DNA from: Treponema sp.
GTDB taxonomy: Bacteria; Spirochaetota; Spirochaetia; Treponematales; Treponemataceae
NCBI GenBank assembly: GCA_003447785.1
Contig: DLYJ01000091.1
Span: 1 to 9,259, forward strand
DNA: 9,259 nt
Reading direction: 5' to 3'
Shown here in pieces: positions 1 through 6,403 of the stretch. A program made the translations under genes and the position numbers. Position 1 is the stretch's first letter. Each line of letters starts with the position of its first letter. Under the pieces are notes generated by a model. The model searched no databases. It had not been told where the DNA came from and saw only the letters and a list, made by a program, of their open reading frames with translations.

Positions 1-276
1 GCACGCAAGCTTCTGACAGACGAAATTGCAATTGCACTTGGTCTCGACGTTAAAGATGTTGAATCAATGCTTCATGCCAAGCTTGAACCTCTCGGAGCTC
101 TGCACGAAAAGAAAGTTGCCCAGATTGACGACGATGATGAAGATGACGACGAATTTGACGACGAACTTTCAGATTCATCAGGCAGAGGCGATGACGACGA
201 TGACGATGATTCTGACGACGGCGACAGCGGAGATGACGCCGACGACGAAGATGAAGACGACGATGATGATGAATAA
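1..276 (+). CDS. CarD/CdnL-like transcription factor, C-terminal part with very acidic tail (5' end outside window)
   Basis: The frame is open from the first base and ends at TAA 274-276, so 91 C-terminal residues are visible. Residues 1-28 (ARKLLTDEIAIALGLDVKDV and on) resemble the last helices of CarD/CdnL proteins, where an ARxxLxxELAL...AExxLxxxL pattern is typical. CarD/CdnL proteins bind the RNA polymerase beta subunit and stabilise promoter complexes. The RNA-polymerase-binding N-terminal domain would lie upstream and cannot be checked here. Residues 43-91 form an extreme acidic tail: 36 of 49 residues are Asp or Glu, with Ser and Gly between them. Usual CarD proteins end soon after the helical domain, so the tail is an addition. 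The stop overlaps the start of ispDF, implying co-transcription. The adjacency to ispDF fits what I recall of Treponema pallidum. CarD identity is moderately supported; the acidic tail is seen directly. Confidence 0.68.
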   Translation, partial: ARKLLTDEIAIALGLDVKDVESMLHAKLEPLGALHEKKVAQIDDDDEDDDEFDDELSDSSGRGDDDDDDDSDDGDSGDDADDEDEDDDDDE

Positions 277-1495
277 TAATGGCAGACAGAGCGCTCTTGT
301 ACTTGTTGCAGGAGGCTCTTCAAGCCGGATGGGAGGTATCAAAAAAGAATACCTTCCTCTTGATGGCGGTACGGTGCTTTCATCGGCCGCCAAAGTTTTT
401 TTACAAACCCTTCCACTTAATCTAATCGCAGTTACATATCCTTCCAAATCCACTCCTGATGAACTTAATGCTTCTCTCAATGCATGCAGAAACGCTTTTT
501 ATGCCGACAGCGAGATTGACTCACTAATTCAGGAACACAAGACAAAAGTGATTTTTGTTGAAGGCGGTTCATCAAGACAAAAGTCAGTTTTTAACGCCCT
601 TAATTCGATAAAGATACAAATGCCTGACAATGGGATTGTTTTGATTCATGACGGGGCAAGACCCTTCGTAAGCCCACAGATTGTCACGGACGTTTATAAT
701 TCAACAGTTGAATACGGAGCCGCTGTCCCTGGCCTTGAACCGGTTGACACGCAGAACAAAATCGACACAGACGGTTTTATCAGACAGCACCTTGTCCGCG
801 CACAACTCACAGCCGTTCAGACACCTCAGGGATTTTTACTGGATGAATTGTTTGACGCTCACCGTAAAGCCCTGGATTCAAATAAAGAATGCACTGACGA
901 CACAGAAATCTGGGATTTATTTGTCCCGGACGGAAAAGTAAAGGTCGTAAAAGGTGACAGTAAAAACAAAAAAATCACTTATATTCAGGATATAGATTCA
1001 ACTAAAAAGGAAAACAATAAAATGATCAGATGCGGTCTTGGTTACGATAAACATATTCTTGCAGAAGGTCGTCCTCTCATGCTGGGCGGACTTAACATAC
1101 CATCCGACCGCGGCGAACTCGGTCACTCTGACGGAGACGCCCTTCTCCACGCAATTACAGACGCTCTTCTCGGAGCTTCCGGCATGGGCGATATAGGCTC
1201 ATACTTTCCGCCGGAAGAAGCAGAATGGAAGGATGCGGATTCAAAATTGCTCCTCAAAACTGTCTGGAAAGATATCCGTAATGCCGGCTGGTCGTTAGAA
1301 AATCTGGACTGTGTAATCGCCCTTGAAAAACCAAAGTTTTTGCCGCACCGGCAGAATGTAATTCAATCGATTGCGGATGTTCTGGGTGTTGATAAGAGTC
1401 AAGTCTTTGTAAAGGCAAAAACCGGCGAAAAGACGGGAGATGTTGGTCTTGGCAAGGTTGTGGAAGTCTGGACAACCTGCCTTTTGTCCAAGTAA
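269..1495 (+). CDS. ispDF: Bifunctional IspD/IspF: MEP cytidylyltransferase and MECDP synthase fusion
   Basis: This 408-residue cytoplasmic enzyme covers two MEP-pathway steps. IspD joins CTP to methylerythritol 4-phosphate; IspF cyclises the later CDP-ME 2-phosphate. The IspD domain (about 1-242) shows the nucleotide loop VLVAGGSSSRMGG with R20 and K26, GGSSRQKSV, HDGARP at 127-132, QTPQGF at 184-189, TDDTEIW and NKKIT. The IspF domain (252-408) shows GYDKH (metal ligands D260 and H262), GHSDGDALLH (H286, D290, H294), MGDIGSYFP, ADS and VKAKTGE. The linker is only about ten residues. IspD-IspF fusions are known in several bacterial groups; IspE is not in the window. Three adjacent in-frame ATGs (263, 266, 269) lie inside the upstream gene's Asp-codon run. 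I chose 269, which gives an 8-base overlap with that gene, but 263 or 266 are equally possible. No strong ribosome site precedes them, suggesting translational coupling. The IspF C-terminus departs from the family (see findings). Confidence 0.95.
   Translation: MNNNGRQSALVLVAGGSSSRMGGIKKEYLPLDGGTVLSSAAKVFLQTLPLNLIAVTYPSKSTPDELNASLNACRNAFYADSEIDSLIQEHKTKVIFVEGGSSRQKSVFNALNSIKIQMPDNGIVLIHDGARPFVSPQIVTDVYNSTVEYGAAVPGLEPVDTQNKIDTDGFIRQHLVRAQLTAVQTPQGFLLDELFDAHRKALDSNKECTDDTEIWDLFVPDGKVKVVKGDSKNKKITYIQDIDSTKKENNKMIRCGLGYDKHILAEGRPLMLGGLNIPSDRGELGHSDGDALLHAITDALLGASGMGDIGSYFPPEEAEWKDADSKLLLKTVWKDIRNAGWSLENLDCVIALEKPKFLPHRQNVIQSIADVLGVDKSQVFVKAKTGEKTGDVGLGKVVEVWTTCLLSK
1010..1024 (+). promoter_or_regulatory. 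Possible internal ribosome binding site and ATG for a separate IspF
   Basis: Just before the IspF domain the sequence reads AAAAAGGAAAACAATAAAATG. The AAGGA motif is followed after about nine bases by an in-frame ATG at 1022-1024 (M252 of the fusion), and M-I-R-C-G is where a free-standing IspF would be expected to begin. It could let the cell make extra IspF alone, or be a remnant of two former genes joined by loss of a stop. The local A-richness means a chance match is quite possible. Confidence 0.3.
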
Positions 1496-1498
1496 GCA

Positions 1499-1534
1499 GG
1501 GTATCTCTAAAAAATGCAATTTTTAGAGATGCCC
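1499..1534. terminator. Hairpin between convergent genes, probable (bidirectional) terminator
   Basis: The arms GGGTATCTCTAAAAA (1499-1513) and TTTTTAGAGATGCCC (1520-1534) pair over 15 positions, 14 Watson-Crick plus one G-U, around the 6-base loop ATGCAA. The hairpin fills nearly all of the 40-base gap between the ispDF stop (1495) and the stop of the minus-strand coiled-coil gene (1536). A palindrome here is read the same way from both sides. No clear run of T follows the stem on either strand, so it is not a classical intrinsic terminator; it may work with Rho or protect 3' ends. Confidence 0.6.
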
Positions 1535-1535
1535 C

Positions 1536-4500
1536 TTACTGTTCACCCATTTCGATAACCATTTCTACTTCGCCTTCGCTGCGCTTCATGCTACGGGCAA
1601 TTTCTTCAACTGACCATCCCTGGCGCTTTAGCTGAATAATGTTATCTTTTTCCTGTGGTGTAAGGCGCACATTCTGTGGTGCCGGATTTTTCCTTACATC
1701 TTCCCGTGCAATTGCAGCAAGAAGACTCAGTTTTTTGTCGATTTCTGAATCCAGGTTTACAAGGCGTGTTTCTGTACGGCCGATACCTTCACGGCTGTTC
1801 TGAATCTTTTCTACACGGTTTTCAGTTTCTTCAAGAATGCCCTGCAATGAATTCAACTGCTGAACTGCATCGCTGATTTTTCCGCGGTTGCTGACAATAG
1901 CATCGATATTTTTCTGAACATCATTAATCTGGTCAGGCAGGTTGTTTACCTGGCGGGATGCGTCGTTAAGGCGTGACTCCAGGGCCTTGAGTGCATCAAA
2001 TGTCTGGTCAACCTGGCCGGCAATTGCGTCAATCTGTTCCTGCTTCTTTTCGAGGCGGTCATAGCGCGTTGAGATTTCGCCCAGGGTTTCCTGGAAACTT
2101 CGGACATTGAGCTGCATTCCCTGGAGGTCATCGCTTGTAGTCTGAAGTTCTTCAATCTTTTTGTCCATTGTTCCGCTCAGTTCAACGAGGCGGTTAAAGT
2201 CCCGTTCAAGACTGTCGATATGTGACTTTTCATTGTTAAAGTTTGTAAGTTTTGTATTAACTTCGTCGTTGATACGCTGGATTATCTTAAAGTTTGCCTG
2301 AAGTTCATCAACAGTTCCCTGGAACTCTTCTACGCGGGAAATCTGCTGCTTGAGTTCAGAGAGCTGTGTTTCCAGCTGGAGCTTGAGCTGGTCAGCCTTC
2401 TGGTAAACCTGCATCTGTGCTGCAAAGGCTTTAACTTCCCGGTCAATTTCGCTCATGCGGGTCTGTAAGTCAGAAGCATCGTTCTGCATCTTCATTACCA
2501 TTTCTGACTCGCGAGCATTTGTTTTATCGTTGATTTCCTGAATATGTGCGCGCAGGTCACGAAGTGCCTTGTCACTGTCTGCATTCTGTTCGCGGACACG
2601 CTTCTGAGTTTCGTTGAGCATGTCTTCGTACATTTTATTGAGTTCACCCAGGATGCGCGCTGAACGCTCTTCATAACCTGAAACGGCCTGTTCAACCTTC
2701 TGGTGAAGTTCTTCAATTGTAGCAGAAATTTCTTCCTGTTCGCCCCGGCTTGTATTTTTGAACTCATCCAGACTGTTCTGGAAGCTTGCTGTAAGTTCTG
2801 CAAGTTTCTGGTCGGAGTTTTCCTGAATGTCTGAAAGCTGGCTTGCAAAGAGTGATTTTGTCTGGTCAAACTGGTTTTTAAGCTGTGTACGCCATGCACC
2901 AAATTCGCCCACCATTGCGTCGATTCCGGCGCGGTTTGCTTCGGCCTGTCCCTTGATGCTTTCGTCAATTTCTGCAAGGCGGTCTTCAGTATCTTTTTCT
3001 GTTTTTGCAAGCTGCTCTTCAAGGCGCTGGTTGTAAGACTCCAGGGAAGTCTTAACAAATGAATTCTGGCCTGTTGTGGCGTTTGCAAGTTCAGCACGGC
3101 TCTGCTCGGTAAATGAGCGGATTGACTGGTCGATTTCCTGGATGCGGTTCTGAAGGTCAGAATAAGTCTTTTCGATTCCTTCCTGGAATCTGTCAATTTG
3201 GTCGGTGTTTTTAGAAGCAAGTTCAGTAAGTTCTTTCTTGAGTTTTTCCGAATACTGGCTTTCAAGCTCGCGGCGGGCATTTTCATAGTCGCCGCCCAAA
3301 ACTGCCAGTTTACTGTCCATAGAGTTTTTCCAGCTGTTGAGGCTGTCATCGATTGCCTCGCCGCGCTGTTTTAAGTCATCGCCGAATTTCAATTCAAAGT
3401 CAGCAAGAACGGCGCTTACATTGTCGCTTGCATTTGCCTTGATTGAATCAAGATTCTTTTCCAGAGCGGTAATCTGTGTTTCAAGTTCATCGTTGTTGCG
3501 TTTAACATCAGATTCAAATTTGGCCTGGCGTTCGTTCTGGCTCTGGGAGAACTGGTTAAAGTCTGCAAGAACTGAACTCTGTGTGCGTTCCAGGGCTGAG
3601 CGCAGTGAGTTTTCCAGCGCATCAATGTCGGCGGCAGTGTTTTCAAGTTTTGAGAATCTGTATTCAACATTGTTTTTGTATTCTTCCAGCTGGCGGTCAA
3701 CCACAGACAAAAGTTCTGTCTGTTTTGAATCGTAAGCCGAGCTGATTTTTGACATTGTCTCAGCAAGCATTTTGTTGATTGTTTCGATTTTTTCTGCTGT
3801 TTCTGCCTTAAGGTTTTCAAGCTGAGTTCTTGAACTTTCTGCAGTTGAACGCACATTTTCTGCGGTTGCCATTGCTCCGCTTTCGCTGTCATTAATTGTT
3901 TTCTGAACCTGTTCGATTGAAGAAACGAGCTGGTTCTGCAGAGTATCAATGCGGCTGTTTACATCAACCTGAATTCCATTTACGCGGCTGTCCACATCGT
4001 TTTTAAGTGAACTGACTCTTTCCTGAACATCGCCCTGAACCATATTGACTGTCTGTTCAACATTGGCTTTGAGGGAATCAACTTTTTCGGTGATGATTTT
4101 TTCAAGTGAAGAAACACGGCCTTCAACACCGCCGGTAAGTTCGTTGACGCGGTTTTCAACTCCGCCTGTGAGAGCGGAAACTTTGCTTTCCACACCGCTC
4201 TGAAGTGCATCAACCTTTGTCGTGATATCCTTCTGGAATGTATCAACCTTAGTTTCTACATCGTTCTGAATTGCGCTGACCCTGGTTTCTACATCATTCT
4301 GGATTGCGCTAACCTTTGTATCTACGCTCGACTGGAGTCCGGTTACGCGGGCATTGAGTTCGCCTTCAATTGTGTTGATTTTTGTTTCAACAGTCGTTTT
4401 GTAATTTGTAAGATGCTTGTCGGCAATCTCCTGGAATTTTGCAAAGGCGGCTGTTTCTTTATCGTCAGCGTTTTTAACTGCCTTCTGAAAGAGTGCATCG

Positions 4501-5636
4501 TATCTTGCCTGAATGTCTCCTGTCTGTTTTTCGAGGCTGGCACGGAGTTTTTCCAGGTTGGCTCCGTTTCCGCTGATTTCAGCCTGGAGGTCCTGGGCAG
4601 TCTTACGTGCTGTAACTGCCGCTTCCTTGATTTTGTCATCAAGGGCAGTAACCTGCTGGCGCAGTGATTCTTCCAGGCCGCCGATTTTTGAATGAAGGTC
4701 TTTTGAAAAACCGTCTGTCTTTGTACCGAGAGATGCTGTGAGTTCACCGATTTTTGCACGGAACTCTTTTTCCATTACATCGGTCTTTTCTGACAGGTTT
4801 GCAGAGAAGCCGGCTGTTTTCTGTTCAACAATCTTCATAACCTCGCTGAGTTTTGTATCGAGGTTTTTCTTGATTGCTCCGGCGCTTTCTTCGAAAGACT
4901 TAACATACGCGCCGGCACGTTCCTTTGCTTTTTCACTGAGCTGAACAAAGGCTGTATCTTCCAGGGTTTTGGCTCTGGCAGCAGCATCATCATAGGCTTT
5001 GCGGATTGACTGATCAACCTTTGCAAGAACTTCATCCGAGTGGGCAGATGCTGTTTTTGCGGCATTTTCAACCTGATCTGCGCGGGCCTTATACTGATTT
5101 AAAAGCTCTGTGCCGATAAGTTTGAGGCTTTCGTTATTGCGTGAAGTAAATTCCTGGGTAATTGCAGGAATGCGTTTTTCGATTATGTCTACGGCTTTTT
5201 TCTGTTCGTTGATTTTTGCAGAAAGCTTATCTACAACTACGCTTTCATTTTTAACGGCCTGAAGGTTCTGTTCAACCTTGTCTGTCATCTCCATCAGTTC
5301 GTTGAGAGCGTTTCCGTAAGTGTTGATTTTCTGGGAAATATTTTCAACAGCGGCAAACTGTTTTTCAAAGTTGTTTGAAATCTGTGTAAAATCGTCAATC
5401 TGTTTTTCGATGCGTTTTACGGCGGCAACGGCTGCAGTCTGATGTGTATCAAGGTCCGCAGAAAGACCGTTTAATTTCTGCACCTGTTCCTTAAAGTATT
5501 CGTCAAGCTGTCCGATACGGTTGTCCGCGTAGCGCTTAACTTTGTCCATGGAATTGTTATCTTTGTCGATATTTCTCAAAACAAAAACAACGGCAACAGC
5601 AATTGCTGTGGAAATAAGAATCGAGATGACAGTCAC
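1536..5636 (-). CDS. Giant membrane-anchored coiled-coil protein with hendecad repeats and C-terminal HTH-like segment (SpiroCoCo type)
   Basis: The protein has 1366 residues in one unbroken frame. Residues 3-20 (VISILISTAIAVAVVFVL) form one hydrophobic segment followed by R21, K25 and K32. By the positive-inside rule the rest should be cytoplasmic. The remainder is almost wholly predicted helix: no proline between 158 and 1233, no cysteine that I can find, and only three tryptophans. Hydrophobic residues recur every 11 residues at positions 1, 4 and 8 in two ungapped blocks (230-339 and 409-584); the later part (about 1080-1310) looks more heptad-like. Residues 1325-1361 (LTPQEKDNIIQLKRQGWSVE onward) resemble a short helix-turn-helix. 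The start is GTG, with GGGTGGG about eight bases upstream. It lies 35 bp after the HAD gene, same strand. I recall similar spirochaete proteins named SpiroCoCo, function unknown to me. A structural or tethering role is inference. An alternative is a chemotaxis- or SMC-like rod, but no signalling or ATPase motif is present. Confidence 0.85.
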   Translation of the reverse strand: MTVISILISTAIAVAVVFVLRNIDKDNNSMDKVKRYADNRIGQLDEYFKEQVQKLNGLSADLDTHQTAAVAAVKRIEKQIDDFTQISNNFEKQFAAVENISQKINTYGNALNELMEMTDKVEQNLQAVKNESVVVDKLSAKINEQKKAVDIIEKRIPAITQEFTSRNNESLKLIGTELLNQYKARADQVENAAKTASAHSDEVLAKVDQSIRKAYDDAAARAKTLEDTAFVQLSEKAKERAGAYVKSFEESAGAIKKNLDTKLSEVMKIVEQKTAGFSANLSEKTDVMEKEFRAKIGELTASLGTKTDGFSKDLHSKIGGLEESLRQQVTALDDKIKEAAVTARKTAQDLQAEISGNGANLEKLRASLEKQTGDIQARYDALFQKAVKNADDKETAAFAKFQEIADKHLTNYKTTVETKINTIEGELNARVTGLQSSVDTKVSAIQNDVETRVSAIQNDVETKVDTFQKDITTKVDALQSGVESKVSALTGGVENRVNELTGGVEGRVSSLEKIITEKVDSLKANVEQTVNMVQGDVQERVSSLKNDVDSRVNGIQVDVNSRIDTLQNQLVSSIEQVQKTINDSESGAMATAENVRSTAESSRTQLENLKAETAEKIETINKMLAETMSKISSAYDSKQTELLSVVDRQLEEYKNNVEYRFSKLENTAADIDALENSLRSALERTQSSVLADFNQFSQSQNERQAKFESDVKRNNDELETQITALEKNLDSIKANASDNVSAVLADFELKFGDDLKQRGEAIDDSLNSWKNSMDSKLAVLGGDYENARRELESQYSEKLKKELTELASKNTDQIDRFQEGIEKTYSDLQNRIQEIDQSIRSFTEQSRAELANATTGQNSFVKTSLESYNQRLEEQLAKTEKDTEDRLAEIDESIKGQAEANRAGIDAMVGEFGAWRTQLKNQFDQTKSLFASQLSDIQENSDQKLAELTASFQNSLDEFKNTSRGEQEEISATIEELHQKVEQAVSGYEERSARILGELNKMYEDMLNETQKRVREQNADSDKALRDLRAHIQEINDKTNARESEMVMKMQNDASDLQTRMSEIDREVKAFAAQMQVYQKADQLKLQLETQLSELKQQISRVEEFQGTVDELQANFKIIQRINDEVNTKLTNFNNEKSHIDSLERDFNRLVELSGTMDKKIEELQTTSDDLQGMQLNVRSFQETLGEISTRYDRLEKKQEQIDAIAGQVDQTFDALKALESRLNDASRQVNNLPDQINDVQKNIDAIVSNRGKISDAVQQLNSLQGILEETENRVEKIQNSREGIGRTETRLVNLDSEIDKKLSLLAAIAREDVRKNPAPQNVRLTPQEKDNIIQLKRQGWSVEEIARSMKRSEGEVEMVIEMGEQ
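3885..4412 (-). repeat. Sixteen tandem 33-bp/11-residue (hendecad) repeats inside the coiled-coil gene
   Basis: Residues 409-584 divide without gap into sixteen 11-mers, from LTNYKTTVETK to IEQVQKTINDS. The consensus is roughly V-x-x-L-Q-x-x-V-E-x-K/R: hydrophobic at positions 1, 4 and 8, usually Lys or Arg at 11. Two neighbours (442-463) are VSAIQNDVETR and VSAIQNDVETK. Hendecads usually form near-straight or right-handed coiled coils, or amphipathic lipid-binding helices. The phase is kept exactly over 176 residues. Confidence 0.9.
4620..4949 (-). repeat. Ten further hendecad repeats inside the coiled-coil gene
   Basis: Residues 230-339 divide into ten ungapped 11-mers, for example LSEVMKIVEQK, TDVMEKEFRAK, IGELTASLGTK, TDGFSKDLHSK and IGGLEESLRQQ. 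Positions 1, 4 and 8 are hydrophobic, or Thr/Ala at 1. In part of the block position 1 alternates between Thr and Ile, suggesting a 22-residue higher unit. It is more diverged than the 409-584 block. Confidence 0.8.
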
Positions 5637-5671
5637 TTTTTTTACCCACCCAAAAATGAACTTTTTCTATT

Positions 5672-6343
5672 TTATTTTAACACAATATCCGCTAATTGAC
5701 GATAGCAAAAGAAGTTAATGTCCGCAAGTTTTAACGGAATATGCAAAATTTTTCGCCAGAACGGCATTATATAAGCGGTTTTCATTCCGCAGTTTCGGGC
5801 TCCACTTACATCGTATTTAACCGAATTTCCTACATAAAGAATTTTATCTTCCGGAACTCCCAGTTTCTGAGCCATAATCGCAAAGGGATATTTTGAAGGT
5901 TTCAGGGCGCCGATGTCTTCCGAGCCGAGAATTACGTCGCAGTACGGTTTTAATCCCCAGAGTTCACCTTTCTGGTCCGGCGGAAAGTCGGACATGAGCG
6001 CAATTTTTAAGCCTGCGTCCTTAAACCTTTTGAAGGCTTCTTCCACTCCCTTAAATGAAGGAGTTTTTTCAAAATATGGTTTTAAACCGTCGTAGACGAT
6101 TGATTTGATCAATGCCTTTGCTTCTTCCGGGGTTGAACTCAACTCTTCTGAAAGAAGGCGCGCCTGATACTCATAAAAATCCGGCAGCGGAGCCGTTTTG
6201 TGAAGAATTTTCCTGACCTTATTGTACTTAAGGTAAAAAGGCAGATTGGACAGAAAATACGGCACAATGCGCAGTGAGAATCTAACTGATGAATACAAGG
6301 TTCCGTCAATGTCAAAGGCAATGGCGGAAATATTTTGATACAT
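5672..6343 (-). CDS. HAD-superfamily hydrolase (probable small-molecule phosphatase, subfamily I)
   Basis: This 223-residue cytoplasmic protein shows the haloacid dehalogenase motifs. Motif I is FDIDGTLY with nucleophile D11 and acid D13. Motif II is LMSDFP with S118. Motif III is ALKPSKYPF with K148. Motif IV is VGNSVKYDVSGA (171-182). In motif IV the more usual GDS is GNS, while D178 remains. Residues about 18-110 between motifs I and II are mostly helical and form a C1-type cap, as in phosphoglycolate phosphatase and beta-phosphoglucomutase relatives. No signal peptide is seen. The substrate cannot be told from sequence. It begins at ATG 6343, 60 bp after tonB, and ends 35 bp before the coiled-coil gene, all on one strand. 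GAAG sits only two bases before the ATG, so the ribosome site is poor. It could be read through from the tonB operon or from the weak promoter noted next to it. Confidence 0.88.
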   Translation of the reverse strand: MYQNISAIAFDIDGTLYSSVRFSLRIVPYFLSNLPFYLKYNKVRKILHKTAPLPDFYEYQARLLSEELSSTPEEAKALIKSIVYDGLKPYFEKTPSFKGVEEAFKRFKDAGLKIALMSDFPPDQKGELWGLKPYCDVILGSEDIGALKPSKYPFAIMAQKLGVPEDKILYVGNSVKYDVSGARNCGMKTAYIMPFWRKILHIPLKLADINFFCYRQLADIVLK

Positions 6344-6349
6344 TCTTCG

Positions 6350-6355
6350 ATTATA
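6350..6355 (-). promoter_or_regulatory. Candidate -10 box for the HAD gene, implying a leaderless or very short leader
   Basis: Read on the minus strand, the sequence before the HAD start is TCTGCTATAATCGAAGAATG: a perfect TATAAT only six bases before the ATG. Transcription from it would begin at or next to the start codon. The hexamer 17 bases upstream, TGTCCA, matches TTGACA at only three positions, so the promoter rests on the -10 alone and is uncertain. Confidence 0.3.
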
Positions 6356-6403
6356 GCAGATTACGCCTTGCGTGGACAGATAGCCGGCAGAAGTAAGTAC
6401 CGT

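Noticed and set aside
26..268. N-terminal extension of ispDF through the carD-like gene
   Set aside because: The extension is Met/Thr-rich low-complexity sequence read from the Asp-codon run in another frame and lies wholly within the upstream gene; the IspD fold starts around residue 9 after ATG 269.
279..281. ATG followed by M-A-D-R-A-L as an ispDF start
   Set aside because: It is in a different frame from the IspD nucleotide loop and does not yield IspD.
72..323. Minus-strand open frame encoding a poly-serine protein
   Set aside because: It is the complement of the Asp-codon run of the carD-like gene; low complexity explains it.
310..331. Good AGGAGG-like site before the in-frame ATG at 329
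   Set aside because: Starting there would remove most of the nucleotide-binding loop of IspD.
2495..3349. Open frame of 284 residues on the minus strand, and similar long alternative frames within 1536-5636
   Set aside because: They overlap the large coiled-coil gene, have biased Ser/Lys/Arg-rich content and no recognisable motif; they are frame shadows of repetitive coding sequence.
3885..4412. 33-base repeats considered as a CRISPR array
   Set aside because: The units are contiguous, diverged, in frame and encode hendecads; there are no spacers.
5637..5671. Promoter before the coiled-coil gene
   Set aside because: The 35-base gap is AT-rich with TAAAAT-like words, but no -35 partner at good spacing is convincing; only the ribosome site is supported.
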